The notes: generated by a model from the letters alone, not told the origin. A DNA stretch of 64,000 nt from Blasia pusilla (GCA_050084515.1 CM114274.1:23126001-23190000); one strand, 5' to 3'; positions 33,672-47,384 are shown, numbered from the stretch's first letter. Numbers and translations are program-made.

Positions 33672-34329
33672 GCTTGAAGTTGTACAGCTGAAGGCGTTTC
33701 GGGGTATGATGTCAACCTCATCACAAACAGCCCGAGTTGGTGTGAGATCAGAACCAAGTGTGGAACCCTTGGAGGATAGACGTGATATTGCCAAGTTGAA
33801 ATGGTGGATGTAGCTAGAGACAATGGACTCCCATCGCTATCCTAAAGAGGTGATGGGAAAAACCTGGACCCAAAGAAGACCCTTAAAGCAGGCCAAATCT
33901 TGGACGAAAAAGGTTCAAGAGATTGTGCAAGCTTCCAAGCTCCCAGTAGGGCCTGAACTGTGGGAGCAAGATGAGAAAGCATTCGTGGATACCATAACCA
34001 AAGCAGTGGGCAAACGCTCACAGCAGAACAACATGGAGGAAGCCATGAAAATGTCTGACCTCTCTCTCTTGACGGTATATCCCGAGAAGGCAGAACTAAA
34101 GAACTATTTGCGGGGAACCCCTTGCTTGGGAACCCTGATCAAGTTCAAATTCAGAACGGGAGCAATCCCCTTGAACCATAAGAAAAGCAGGTTGGGAACA
34201 CAACTAAACTCTTGCGCCGTGTGTGACGATGGAGATGAAACCTCTAGTCATTACTTGGTCTCCTGCGCAAAATTCACAACTCACAGAGCAAGAGCATATG
34301 CTAATATTGCTAAGTTGGTATCACCATAA
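33672..34329 (+). pseudogene. LINE C-terminal region with zinc knuckle
   Basis: After a TAG at 33669 and another near 33811, the open frame 33823-34329 continues the LINE protein. Its end carries CAVCDDGDETSSHYLVSC, a C-x2-C-H-C cluster common at the C-terminus of non-LTR ORF2 proteins and thought to bind nucleic acid. It closes with a stop at 34327-34329, about 300 bp before the CT run. Confidence 0.7.
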
Positions 34330-34634
34330 TTTTTCAACACATTAAGTAGCCTTGATTTATTGCCCAAAGTTGTTGCACTGGTAAGTAATGTCTATTGGGG
34401 ATCCCAATCACGTAAAGTAGATAGTGTGGTGAAGAGTTTCTTGGTTGACACTTGGAAGCTCCGCACAAACACGTTGTTTGGTCAGCACTCACACTATATG
34501 AGAGTGTCTCCCTCCTCTCATATGGTACCTTCTTCACTTGCTTCTCTCTCTACACCCATCCTAGTCTGAAGCACCATCCAACCAGGGCGCGGGTCTATGG
34601 TCGCAAGGCTACCACAGACACTACTTAATGAGTA

Positions 34635-36193
<1,559 letters not shown>

Positions 36194-36197
36194 AGGA

Positions 36198-36982
36198 TGT
36201 CGTGCGCATACACATCGCTACACAACATACATCGCTGTCACCAAACACACACACAGACACTCACGATCCCATGCTAACTCATGGCATCCACACAATGAGA
36301 GAAGAAGTACCAAAATATCTCCAATAAAGTAAGATCTAATCTCTCTCTACATAATCTCACACCATAGGTCTTAAAGGTGTGCACTCTCTCTAATGTTAAA
36401 CCAAACCCACTCTCCTAATGAGAGGTTTGGGTTACACTCATAAGACAAGGGACCATAGCTCCGTCGCCTCATGCCAAAAGGTTCAACAAAGAGAGAATGA
36501 GCTCTCAAGCTCTCTCTCCTTGGGATATATACCCCTCCCCTCTCCCAAGCTCTCTCCATGGTAACCTATCCTCCCAAGTCACCTCCTTGGCTCTTGACCT
36601 GATGTAGGAGGTCAAGGGCCACTTACCAAAAATAGAAAGTCGATCATATACTCAAAATGGTACTTACCTAAAATAGTAGGTTCCTCAATATGGCTCCAAA
36701 TGAGCCAAAACGAAGGGGAAATCTGGTCTCTCAGGTTTCCCGGGGCCTCAGCAGGTCAAACTCGACCTCCTAGGCCTGTCCTCCACTACTCTTGAAGACG
36801 CTCTATTAGATCTCACCGATCTATCCTAAAGGACATGATAGCTATCGTGCGCATACACATCACTACACAACATACATCGTTATCACCAAACACACACACA
36901 AACACGCACGATCCCATGCTAACTCATGGCATCCAAACAACGAGACAAGAAGTACCAAAATATATCCAATCGCCCCACTAGT
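36198..36982 (-). repeat. Copy B: purine tract, B1, A2, B2
   Basis: Minus-strand order: purine tract agtggggcga (about 36979-36970), B1 (36969-36843), GC, A2 (36840-36325), B2 (36324-36198). At the B1/A2 joint the sequence is the perfect palindrome GATAGCTATC (36837-36846). The inferred ancestral GACAGCTGTC has changed C to T once on each strand. B2 ends GCGCACGACA at the host junction. Confidence 0.85.
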
Positions 36983-37156
36983 TGGTGGTTAGGTCCCTCT
37001 AACTCCAGATAGCCATCTATCCCTACCTACCATGACATACATCTCTTGGACGCTAAGAGCAAGAAGGTCGGGTGCTCATGTGGCCCTATCGTTAGTCTCC
37101 TTCCTATCATCCATGTCAGAGAAAAAGTCGGGATCAAAACCTACCTAGTATCTCCT

Positions 37157-38200
37157 CTATGTACATCTGAGATACATCCATCGTCCCCGAGGAACCCTCG
37201 TTAGAGGTGGCGTCAAACATGCCATATGCCAACCTCTCGAACAACCATCACAGACTAGAATCGTGGCCACACCACGGGCAGAACCACACAACATACAATG
37301 CAAGCCTGTAGGAACTACTACTGAGCTCGGATCCACTGTACCATCAATGTTAGGAAGGTGACATGGTGCAAAATTACACACATGGTCCTTCCATACCATA
37401 CCATCGCGTCCCTCTAGCAAGAGAACACCGGATGGCAAAACGTAACGCACTCTCAAGATAGTGCGCCCTGCAGTCACATCCAACGTCGTCGGTGCCGTCT
37501 GCTGCAAGTAGACATAATCTCCCTGATGAAACCTCCGGATAGTTGGTCGATAACCACCACCCCGAATAGTCGCATACCTCAACGTATCTCGATGTTGCGC
37601 AATCGCCAAGTTCTCGAACGCCATGGGCATCACTCTCCAAAATAACTCAGCCCTCTAAGAACATGCTCGCATCCATACATCTGGGTCATCAAGGTCCAGC
37701 ACCTCACCAGCATCTTGACGAATGGCCGTAGGTTAATCTGGCTCTCGGCCATAAAGTAGCAAGTACGGTGAAAAAGACGCCAAGGATGCCTGCATGCTGA
37801 ATCTGTATCCCATTGCCAACCAGGGCAACTGGAGGTCCCAGTCTCCTAGGTGACCTTTTTGCAAGCCATACTTGCGTAAACCCCTCTTCACCGTCTGCAC
37901 AACTCTCTCCGCTAATCCATCCGCCTCGGGATGATCTCGCGAAGTCGTACGATGGTTGATAAGCGCCTAATCACACAAGGCTTGGAACTCACCGCGAAAC
38001 TCGGTACCCTGGTCTGTCAACACCTTAGCCGGTGCGCCATAATGACTCAACACTCTGTCAAGGATCCGCTTCATCCCAAAGTGACCCAACTCCTCATGGG
38101 CATGCTGCACTAGTCGTGCTCTCAACGAAGGATGTGGCACTACGCGTACTCTGCCATCCTCCCAAACCCTCAAAACATGTGTCCCCTCCCAACAGAACCG
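37157..38200 (-). pseudogene. Copy B: integrase (internal deletion) and PHD finger
   Basis: The HHCC start VQHAHEELGHFGMKR is joined directly to LDRVLSHYGAPAKVLTDQG, so the Cys pair of the zinc finger and the first catalytic Asp are deleted (about 330 bp compared with A). The rest of the core follows in frame-broken form (about 37640-37966). FHQGDYVYLQQ and VWKDHVCN (37157-37633) form the GPF-like end. The terminal PHD finger keeps CMLC, CDGC and WHMAC, but the last pair is YLRC instead of CPRC, so one zinc ligand is lost. The protein is inactive. Confidence 0.8.
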
Positions 38201-38479
38201 TCTGGCCCGTTGTAGGATCCGATCTCGCTCTCTAGCACCCGCAGTGCTCGCAATGCTGCCAGTACGAAGGTACTCCAAGACTACTCCATCATCATGAATA
38301 TCTCGGCCACCTGTCGTCTCCTCACTAGCCTTGGAATTCAAGGACTCTCCACTAGACCTCGCCATCGAAGTCTCCACACTCTGGCTCACCATAGCCAACA
38401 TGCCTAAATAGGCTGACGCGTGCCATCCTGGCAGTGACTCCTCATCACTCTCTCCATGCCATCGAGCTCTAGTCGCATC

Positions 38480-39930
38480 TCGCTGACTCGGGCATGGGTT
38501 ACAACTCAACCCATCTGCATCCTGGTTGAGCGTCCCTGGTCTATGTACCACCTGAAAATCATATTCTTGCAACAATAGAGCCTATCTCGCAAGCTTCCCT
38601 GTAAGCTTGTCGGACTTCATCAACCACTTCAGTGGTTAATGATCAGTGATGATGGTAAAGGGGTTGCCAAATAAGTAACACCTGAAATGCGCGACAGCCC
38701 ACACTACAGCCAAGCACTCACCCTTATACGAGCTGTACTTTGCCTCTACAGCGTTGTTCGAGCGGCTAGCGTAAGCCACCACAAACTCTCTACCCTCATC
38801 ATCATGTTGGGTGAGCACCGCTCCAAGCCCCAACATGCTCCAATCTGTGTGCAACTGGAAAGGACGCCCCCAGATTGGTCTCCTCAAGATGGGCGCAGAC
38901 GTCAACCTGTCCTTGAGCAACTCAAATGCTCGCTCTTGCTCATCCCCCTAGTGCCATTCATGATCCACCTTTTTCAGCAAGGTCAGGGGCTTCGCAATCG
39001 AACTAAATCCCTTGACGTGTCGCCGATAAAAGTTCGCCAATCCCATGAATGCGCGAACACGGCTCACATCTGTAGGGCGTGGAATGCGTGAGATAGCCCC
39101 TACCTTTGTATGCTGGACACCAAGGCCCCCTGGGTATATCGTATGACCCAAGTACTCAATCTGGTCGTAGAAGAACTTGCACTTGCCTGGATGTAGCTTC
39201 AGCCCATGTAATTGCAATCGTTGAAACACTTCCTCTAGATGTCGCTCATGCTCCTCAACCGTGGCGCTAAAGACTATGATGTCATCAATTTAACACCTAG
39301 CAAAATCCAGACCAGCCAAGATCCTATCCATGACCCTTTGGAACTCAGCCGGGGCGTTCTTCAACCCAAATGGTAAGAACCACCACTGGTACAAACAATC
39401 CTTCCCATGAGGATCGATGCCCCAAAATACCGTCTTCTGCCTGTCCTCCAATCTAATAGGCAGTTGATGGTATCCGGCTCGAAAATCCAATGAACTGAAG
39501 ACCTTTGCATGACCAATCGCATCAAAGATCTCCTCAGGGGTGGGCATGGCATACCTATCGGACTTTGTCTATCGATTGATAGGTCCGTAATCTCCACACA
39601 TCCGCCTATCCGTCTAGTTGCCATGCACATCCTTCTTGGCGGGCATGACAGTGGCAAATGCATACTCCCCATGGGACATCTCCACTAGTCTTGCTCTGAC
39701 CAAGTCGTGGCTCCTACTCTGAAACAGATCCCTCTCAATATCACTGTACATGTAGGGTCGTCGGAAGATCAGCGTATCACTCAACAACTCAATGCGGATC
39801 CCCCGGTCCCTTCAACGTACCCAAATCCTCCATGCTAAATGCAAAGCAGCTCCTATAACTCGTGCGGAACTGATGTATCCGGCGCCGCTCTTCTCTTGTC
39901 AACTTAGGGCCCATATCTGGCTCCCAAGTC
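38480..39930 (-). pseudogene. Copy B: reverse transcriptase and RNase H
   Basis: RT motifs on the minus strand: MPTPEEIFDAIGHAKVFSSL, DFRAGYHQLP, LPFGLKNAPAEFQRVMDRIL (39290-39547), then LHPGKCKFF, YLGHTIYPGG and MGLANFYRR (38948-39229). At the active site the Tyr codon of YIDD is TAA (stop at 39290-39292), so the catalytic motif is cut. RNase H follows at 38636-38920 (YASRSNNAVEAKYSSYKGE) and ends with YDFQVVHRPGTLNQDADG at about 38500-38575. A TAG follows EWH at 38948-38950, a position where copy A has CAG and copy C shares the stop. Confidence 0.85.
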
Positions 39931-40199
39931 TCCATCGTGACTATGGTAGGACTCTCTAGCGCGGGTATCGGTGGTGGCTATGGTGCAACCCCGTCTCGAA
40001 CAACAACGCTCGGCTGCTCTTCTACCGCCAACTGCAAACTCTGATCTCCTCCACATGCAGTGCTCGGAACCACGCTCGATGTTGTGGCTATCATCTCTTG
40101 GCGTACCTGCAAAACATCCCAAGAAGTCCAAGGGTGTCTCTCCCGATCTCCCCTGGTGTGTCGATCTCCTTGGGTCTCGCCCCCAGCCACTGCCTCCAC

Positions 40200-41005
40200 C
40201 ATCTCGGTAGGCATGGGGCTCACCAGCGCAACCGTTGTGATCTCTCGCGATCTCATCCGACGCTGCTCAGCCTTTCCCACTGAGCAGCGTCATCCGCATG
40301 GGGCACCAAGTTGGTCCACCATAGACACGGGCAATGGGCTCTAGAACCTACACTCGCCGCATCCAAGAACACTGCTGGGCCAATCCAGGCACGCACCTGA
40401 TGAGCACTTGTCACCACCCGTGACATGGAGTCTCCTAAGATCGGCACATTCTCCAGAATGTAGGCTGGAGAACGAGACTGGTGCTCTTGGAACTGCCGTA
40501 AGACCCTCAACATCTCCCAGAACAATCTGTATCGAGTGTCAGCCAACCTGCTACCTCGTCCAGTACTCGATTGGCCCTGACATGGCCAACTGGCAATGAC
40601 CAAATCAATGGTCCCTACCCGCTCTAAGTCCTGCATCCCCAGCAATGAAAAATCCCTCGGTAGGGAACTATGGTACCCCTGTACTGCGGACGTAGACAAT
40701 AAGTCGGGAAAACGTAGGCGTAACTGCGCCACATGTCGTAGTGAGATGCGCCTCGCAACATTATCACTATCCACATACAGGTATTGCTGCACTCGCACTC
40801 ATGCCTTCAAAACATCAGCTAACCCAATGCTAATCCCTCCAAAGAGATCTAACACTCGAATACCCTCCCCCGGGATACACCACACAATGGGTGTGGTATC
40901 CAAGGGTGTCATCGTAGCACTCCCTACTACCTCGGGTTCCTCACACCCATCCCACTCCAATGGAAACGCCTCACTCCACGCGGTGTGCACGTGTTCATCT
41001 GCCAA
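40200..41005 (-). pseudogene. Copy B: DNMT3-like methyltransferase, C-terminus deleted
   Basis: Motif I VLDLFGGISIGL (minus, 40799-41005), then after a TGA the frame continues with YLYVDSDN, LVIASWPCQGQSSTGRG (catalytic PC intact), LFWEMLRVLR, AYILENVPILGD and FLDAASVGSRAHCPCLWW (40253-40798). In motif VIII two Arg of the A copy are Cys here. After NLVPHA the sequence jumps to the region just after motif X (EQRRMRSR), so motifs IX and X are missing. A 12-bp perfect inverted repeat (40259-40270 and 40280-40291) sits exactly at the deletion joint. The frame then runs without a stop towards RT (40280-39978), which shows that the methyltransferase was part of the Pol polyprotein. Confidence 0.85.
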
Positions 41006-41221
41006 TCATCGAAGCTCCTCAGTCGAGCCCCACAACGGCACCTCTCCTCCATGGAATGATGCAACTACCATAACACTCCTCTCCATAGAAATGTTAGGAA
41101 CGGGAGTATCCTCTGCATGGACATGTCCCTCAATCAAATCAGCAGGCGAAGTGATGGCACTGCTAAATGCTGCTAAGGTTGCCATCTAACCTGGCCGTTG
41201 CTCGATCATTGCACCTGTGAA

Positions 41222-42100
41222 TCAAACGGGTAATGAGCTAAGATGCCCATCACCTGACTGCCATCCTGGTTTGTAGGACGCTGACTCCTCCCAATAATCC
41301 AGGGAAAACCCAATCGGGTATAACACTGCTCCACCAACCAAGACGTCGTAGGACTCTACATCAGTCACTATCGCCTTGGCGCGCACCACAGACTCATCTG
41401 TAGGATGTCCCTGGCAAATCCTCACCACGACCTCTTGTCGGGTGATATACTGTGTAGTACTTGCTCCACCCAAGGATGTATGTATTCGGAATGGACAATG
41501 CTCCACATCGGCTCTCGTCAAGCCCAATCCTCTGAATGACGCTTTCCCCAACATCAAGGGTTGCGCTCCTGAATCCAACAAGACGCGCTGCGGACTAAAA
41601 GCTCTACCTCCAGGACTCACCAACTGGAAGACCTCTCCTCGGTTATTCAGCAACACAACACCAGGAGAAGCCATGGCACGCTCTATCGCGGGTCTAGCGG
41701 GCATCTCCGCCATCCTAGCAGCCGCAGCCTGCCATGAATCTGACGTGGACGGTCCGAGCATCCGCTCCAAGGGCAGGTTCATCACCTCCTCTGCAATCAC
41801 CTCTGAATGTGATGCAGGAACTCCAACTCTGCGCTCACATAGCAAAGCGGCTAGCCAAAAAGCCTTGGCGGGCGTACCCCGCAACGTCATAACATCGGAA
41901 GCAGAAAATAAAGGAGTGCGGTACACAACGGTGGCTGCCCCCAACAATATGCTCGACACATGCCCCTCGTAAGCATCAACAATAGGAGTCGTCGGACTCG
42001 CTTCTCCCATTGCCCTCCGTGCTTGCACACCAATAACATCACCAACTCTCAAGGAACTTTGATGAGGACCCATCGATGGGGTCCTCATCGCTTCAGACAA
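41222..42100 (-). pseudogene. Copy B: aspartic protease domain
   Basis: A 292-codon open frame contains the retropepsin-like motif VLLDSGAQPLMLGKA (about 41563-41600), with the catalytic Asp in DSGA, and the conserved tail SYDVLVGGAVLYPIGF (about 41310-41360). Before it lies about 170 residues of variable linker. The protease would cut Gag-Pol into its parts. Beyond 41222 a stop and then a further broken frame (41200-40799) lead into the methyltransferase. Copy A lacks the DSGA half through deletion; copy C keeps it at 57090-57147. Confidence 0.85.
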
Positions 42101-42124
42101 CGTGAAAGACTGAGGAAGCCTAGT

Positions 42125-43539
42125 CTATTCCCTGGCTTCTCCTCGCTGTGGATCCAACTCTACGATTGCTCCACGCATCACAACTGCGGCGGCCTCCATC
42201 TGGGCAACCCCGCACATCCAACCATGATCCTCCAGATCTTTGGCTGCTCCATATGATGTCAATGACACGGATCCGGCATCAGGTAACCTCAATGTCATAG
42301 CGGAAATCTGCTCCTGTAGCTGTTGTATTTGAGTAGCCATCCTAGCCTCACGTCTGGCGTCTCCCTCGGCGCGTCTAGGTGGTGGTACTCTACCTCCTCT
42401 ACGCGCAGCTCCACCACCCTGTCGGGCAACTCCAGCTCCTCGTCCTCCAACGGGACCACCTGGTGCATGATCTCTAGGCCCACCCGGACCGGCTACTCGC
42501 TCTGGTGCCCTCTCTAGCCCTCGGTCCGGACGTAACTCAGGATGTAAACTAAAACACCTGGCGCGTGTATGACCATACCTCTGACAATTGTCAGAGGTAT
42601 GATAACCTCCTAGTGCAGCACCATCTCCTCCTCCATGCTGAGGCACATGTCCATGACCCTGACGAGTGCAATGGCGCTGATGATGGGCTCCACCACATGA
42701 CCAACAAGTAATAGTAGGCGGCTGCTATTGAGCCGCATATGAAGGCGCAGGTCTCTATGCCACGGGCTCCCGATATCCTCCGTGAGCTCGTGGTGCCATA
42801 GTTGACCTATCTCGGAGTCCACGTTGCTGCATAGGTGGTGCAGCCAATCACGACTGCTCTCGCCTAGAACCCATAGTGGCTACGCTCTCCTCCACCATAT
42901 TATGCTCAATGTTCTCGACAGTCCTAAAAACATCTCTCAACGTAGGGGAGGTGTTCATTAGAAGCATCCCCTCCCGCTTTGTGGGTCGCAGGTGTCCAAA
43001 GATCGCATCGCGTACCATGACTAGATAGCCTGAGCCTCTGTCACCCCCTGAGTGACGTTGATCAACCGGCGCAAGTGAGTGTAAGCCTCACGTAAACTCT
43101 CACCCGGGCGCCTCTGGAAGTTGTGGATGCTCCGCAACTTCTGCGTCTGTACCCCCCGCAACATACCATTCCATGCTGTAAACGGGTTGAACTCTCTAGA
43201 GTTCTTGGCCCGCTGGGAGTCGCACCAACTCCTAAACTCTGCTATGAAATCGTGCAACTCAATCGTACCTACTGCACCTGAAAACCTATGCGGTCCTCTA
43301 CCCCGGTCGCCCATCTCGTACGCCCAACTGGTAGGACCACTCACAATGTGTGGCAATGTGCTCACAAACTCCTCTACACCCTCCCCCTTGTCTGACGATG
43401 ACACAGAAGGAGGTCGAGGTGGTCCGTGAAGTGAAGACCCTCGGAACCTCACGCCACTCCGCGTAAAACCTCTAGAGCTACTCTCGGGTTCACCACCTCG
43501 CCTCTCAAAGTCTCGAACGGACGCCGTGATGACCCTCAT
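42125..43539 (-). pseudogene. Copy B: gag with capsid and zinc knuckles
   Basis: The gag starts with ATG at 43539 (MRVITASVRDFERRGGEPES). The capsid-like block contains GTIELHDFIAEF, FNPFTAWNGML and SLREAYTHLRRLINVTQG; a TAG at 43021-43023 ends the first frame where copy C reads glutamine. Two nucleic-acid-binding knuckles follow: CWSCGGAHHQRHC near 42690 and, near 42590, a second one whose second Cys is Tyr (CQRYGHTRARC; copy C has CDHCGRPGHPRERC). A Gly/Arg-rich stretch (GGPVGGRGAG) comes next. Gag packages the RNA and forms the particle. Confidence 0.75.
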
Positions 43540-45058
43540 GCCCTTCTCACCCGATCACTCTTGCCTCGCGAGTAATCCCTCAATTACTCATCCCAAACAT
43601 GCGGCACTCGATCTACACTCTCCCTCCCCGAGACATGTAACGTGCAGCAATAAGCGGCATGGTGGGGCAAATCGACCAGGCTATCATTTCATCGATAACT
43701 TACCCTCAACTCCGGACATCCCACACAGGTCTATGTCCCCTAAAACACATACATAAATGATGCTCTTAGTATCCACACACCCAGTATCCCCAAATAAACT
43801 ACCCAAATCCTAGAATCCCTCACACGTGCAAGGTAAAGGACCAAAATGGGTACCCTGAACACATGTCAATGTCGCTCCTCAGCAACTGAAAATCTTGACC
43901 CCAATTCGGTCATGGAGACAACTCCTCCAATCAGCAAGTTATACTCCTCCCGTATTGACGTTGCTCAAAACTCCTCGATAGACAGTGCGGTTCCAGCGGA
44001 ACGGTGCGGCGTTGCAGGCCGCACGGAACGGCTACGAACGGCACGGCCCTCGATGATGGGATGCGGCACTCGTCGGCATACCCTCCTCAATCAAAAATAA
44101 ACCCACACTCTGCTCCACAATGCTGAAGCGGCTCCGTGATCGAGACGGTGCGGTGCAGCCACGCGCGGCACGACGCGGCAATCGGCGGTGCGTTGTGGCT
44201 ATGTGCGTCACGGCACGGTACCCGATCGTCGTTGAACGGCTACCAATCATAACATAGCAACATGAAATCAAAACTCAAACACTATAACGGGAGGTCATAT
44301 GCCATCACAGGTTGATGACGGTGGCGGACAAAACAAAATACGTGATGGCGACGCAAGGCCGAGAATCAACGAACGTTGTGGAAGACCCTCCACTCCGTAA
44401 CGGCGGCAATGGCAACCAAGGGTGGACAACGGACGGTGGAACGTTGACGGTGACGGTTGAACATTGACGGTGAAGGTTGACCGTTGATGGTGACTATGAT
44501 GGCGATGGCCGCCGCCGATGTGGCGGCTCGTTTAGGGTTTGCACAATTTAACCATAAAAATCGCCTAGCAATGGCAGTTTTGCAAGATTGACCATAACTT
44601 TTTGCTCGCAACTCCAAATTGTGCATTGTTTGTTGCACAACCTGCACAACTTCACGATCTATGCCAGAATTAAAAAATATTAAGAATTGGACATTCCAGT
44701 AAAAATTGATAGGGACTGTCATAAAGCCCAACCTCTCTTTCTTCTACCCAACATTCGGAGCGCTTCCGCGCTGACTTCTGCCAGCGAAAATGTAAAACTT
44801 GTGAAAAGAAAAATCAAAAAGCTGCACGGTGCTCCCGAGAGCACCGGCGTGGGTAATCCGCCCACACACTCAAATTCTACCAACATTTGGGCAGCGCTTC
44901 TGCGCGCCACTCTCTCGTATGAAAAAATGGTTAAGGAAAACAGCAAATTGAATGACTCTTGCTCTTGTGAGTAGTCCCATGAGTCATGAAGCAGGGAACA
45001 CGATTCCTAACCTGCAAACATAGCAAAACTCCAGCAAGCTTCCGCATTGTAGCTCTCA
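43540..45058 (-). promoter_or_regulatory. Copy B: leader
   Basis: Non-coding leader of about 1.5 kb, collinear with that of copy A. The GGTGCTC-TCGG-GAGCACC hairpin is conserved (44828-44845), as are two gcgc-rich near-palindromes (about 44758-44775 and 44890-44915). A VVQQTM-NLELRAKSYGQSC reading is open in both A and B, but a coding role is unproven. Confidence 0.5.
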
Positions 45059-45070
45059 ATTCTCTCTTTG
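45059..45070 (-). promoter_or_regulatory. Copy B: self-priming primer-binding site
   Basis: On the minus strand, caaagagagaat directly follows A1 and is the exact reverse complement of attctctctttg inside A1 (45233-45244). A TATATAT box lies about 30 nt before that segment (45271-45277). Confidence 0.7.
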
Positions 45071-46264
45071 TAAAGTAAGATCTAATCTCTCTATAGACAA
45101 TCTCACACCATAGGTCTCAAAGGTGTGCACTCTCTCTCATGTCAAACCAAACCCACTCTCCTAATGAGAGGCTTGGGTTACACTCACAAGGCAAGGGACC
45201 ATAGCTCCGCCGCCTCATGCCAAGAGGTTCAACAAAGAGAGAATGAGCTCTCAAGCTCTCGCTCCTTTGGATATATACCCCTCCCCTCTCCCAAGCTCTC
45301 TCCATGGTAACCTATCCTCCCAAGTCTGTGAGAAAACAGAAAGTGACGAAATTACTGAAATCTTTACAAAACTTAGAGATACAAAGTGGCCTAGTCCATC
45401 CGTGCGCTCACAGAAGAGATTCGATGGAACCTGAACTGGGAGATAACTCGACATACGAGAATACGCTACCGCTGCGGCTCCCGACTATTTGACTACTCGG
45501 GAAAACTAGGGTTTTTACCTATTTTTCTTCGTTTCTATTAATAGAAACAAAGAAAAACCCTGTATTGCATCAGGGTGCCCCGCACCCTGATGCAATATAG
45601 GGTTAGATAAACCTAGTAACGCTACTCCTAAAACCACCTACGTCATATTACTATGACTCCTTCGACGTCTAAGTCGAAACCATCAATCTAGGCTTCACCT
45701 CATGCAAGGGGGCCGATCAGATTAATGGTGCTCAAAGGAGTGGATGTTGAGAATCCAACACCCCCCCCTCAATATTCACTCTCATGTGGACTACTGTCTT
45801 GGACCTATGCCAAGACCCTTCAGATGTCAATGAAGTTGATCTCCACTCAAAGCTTTCGTGAAGATGTCTGCACGGTTGTCCTCTATTGGACAATAGACTA
45901 ACTTCAAAACCCCTCTTTTGATCAATTCACAAACAAAGTGATACTGGTTTGTGATATAGATTAATGGTGCTCAAAGGAGTGGATGTTGAGAATCCAACAA
46001 AGCCACCTCCTTGGCTCTTGACCTGATGTAGGAGGTCAAGGGCCACTTACCAAAAATAGAAAGTAGATCATATACTCAAAATGGTACTTACCTAAAATAG
46101 TAAGTTCCTCAATATGGCTCCAAATGAGCCAAAACGAAGGGGAAACCTGCTCTCTCAGGTTTTCCAGGGCCTCAGCAGGTCATCCTCGACGTCCTAGGCA
46201 TGTACTCTACTACTCTTGAAGACGCTCTACTAGATCTCACCGATCTATCCTAAAGGGCGTGACA
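45071..46264 (-). repeat. Copy B: 5' segment A1 (interrupted)
   Basis: A1 starts TGTCACGCC at 46264, next to the AGGA duplication, and ends ...CTTACTTTA at 45071. It is split by a 673-bp nested copia remnant (45327-45999). The joined A1 sequence matches A2 of the same copy. Confidence 0.85.
45327..45999 (-). mobile_element. Internally deleted Ty1/copia element
   Basis: Inserted in A1 of copy B with 5-bp duplications AAGTC / AAGCC. On the minus strand a fragment of about 42 bp of the 5' LTR (starting TGTTGGATTC at 45999) is joined to the last part of copia RNase H, ending in NRADIFTKAL. The purine tract TTGAGGGGGGG and a 3' LTR (45760-45327, TGTTGG...TCTCACA) follow. Everything from the 5' LTR body to late pol is deleted. 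Confidence 0.8.
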
Positions 46265-46268
46265 AGGA

Positions 46269-46610
46269 TGAAAGGCATCTGATTCCATTTTCTCCTCGAA
46301 AAATTGAGTGGAAAGCGGGTGATTATAGGCCGATTACTCAAATCAAATTTCCAAGGGAGTTTGGGTAGTGAACTACTATCCAAGCGAGGATCATTATGAG
46401 AACCCCAACCCAACAAAATCTACACATCCTTCATTTGTACTATTGTAATTTTGAATATTGCACCCGAAACATCTCATTGTTGTAGGGAGATTTTAGAGAC
46501 AACAAAGACTAATATAATCAAAGTTTGATCTATTGCAATAATAAAACCTCAATGTTATCATGAAATTTCTCACAATAATTGCAATGAGTTCTTTTAAATA
46601 TAACTAACTT
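46269..46610. other. No gene recognised
   Basis: Spacer right of copy B; nothing recognisable. Confidence 0.35.
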
Positions 46611-47350
46611 AGTCATTTCTATGATTAAGAAATCCAGAAAATAACCAAATCAGTAATTATATATGACTCATCCAATGATGAATATATCTATTGCAGTGAC
46701 CACAATACCAATGTAGTCATTTAAATGACTCATGTAGAGCTCTAGTCATTTTTAATGACTAAGCTAGTTACATCTAGTTATTTATAATAAACGTTAATGA
46801 CTCAACCAGCCAATACATGACTTATATAGTCATTTTGAATGACTCGATAAGTTGAAATCATAGAATTATATGACCGGATGAGTCATAGAATATGACTCAT
46901 GCAATTAAGGATTATGACATAGTCATTTCTACCACGTATATCAAGGACTAGAGATATTCTATTGATACGTGTTGTTGTATGATTGCTTCATGATAGTGTC
47001 CTTTCTTGTGTGGTGCCACATGGTTGTATGTGATTTGTTATTCAAATCCTACTCAACATGCCATGTTATGTAATGACATGGGAAGTGTAGTTACAACTGA
47101 GTCATTTAAGACAAGTGTTGTTCCTTGGTGACTATAATATCATCTTCATGCCACGTCATACGCGGATGTGGCATAGTGATGTGGCATTGACACGTGGTAC
47201 ATTAGTCATACATCAATGACTAGAGTTATTTACCAATCGGGTAGCCTTACTCATTTCCTGTAAATGACTTGGTTTATATGACTCTAACGGTCATGAGTCA
47301 TTCTTAGTCATTTGCCATGAAAAATGACTCTACCTAGTCATTTATTGGAG
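46611..47350. repeat. Cluster of TGACT / AGTCA short inverted repeats
   Basis: The motif TGACT(C/A) or its complement occurs roughly twenty times in 740 bp. It is often paired as a small palindrome, for example AGTCATTTAAATGACT near 46711, TAGTCATTTTTAATGACTA near 46743 and AGTCATTTTGAATGACT near 46829. The region ends with several in tight array (47279-47350). It may be a foldback element or a divergent satellite. Confidence 0.5.
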
Positions 47351-47384
47351 TCATAAAAACCAAGATTTCCTTTAGTGCTTGTGC

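Larger units (their letters stand above)
36198..46264 (-). mobile_element. DNMT3- and PHD-encoding Ty3/gypsy-like element, copy B
   Basis: A 10,067-bp minus-strand element of the same subfamily as copy A, flanked by AGGA (36194-36197 and 46265-46268). From its 5' end: A1 (46264-45071, split by a nested copia remnant), primer site, leader, gag, protease, partial methyltransferase, RT, RNase H, partial integrase, PHD, purine tract, B1 (36969-36843), GC, A2 (36840-36325), B2 (36324-36198). It keeps the gag and protease that A lost. It lacks the methyltransferase C-terminus and part of the integrase through internal deletions. Confidence 0.85.

Noticed and set aside
41376-41972. 198-codon plus-strand open frame
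   Set aside because: It lies antisense to the copy B protease frame and shows no domain of its own.
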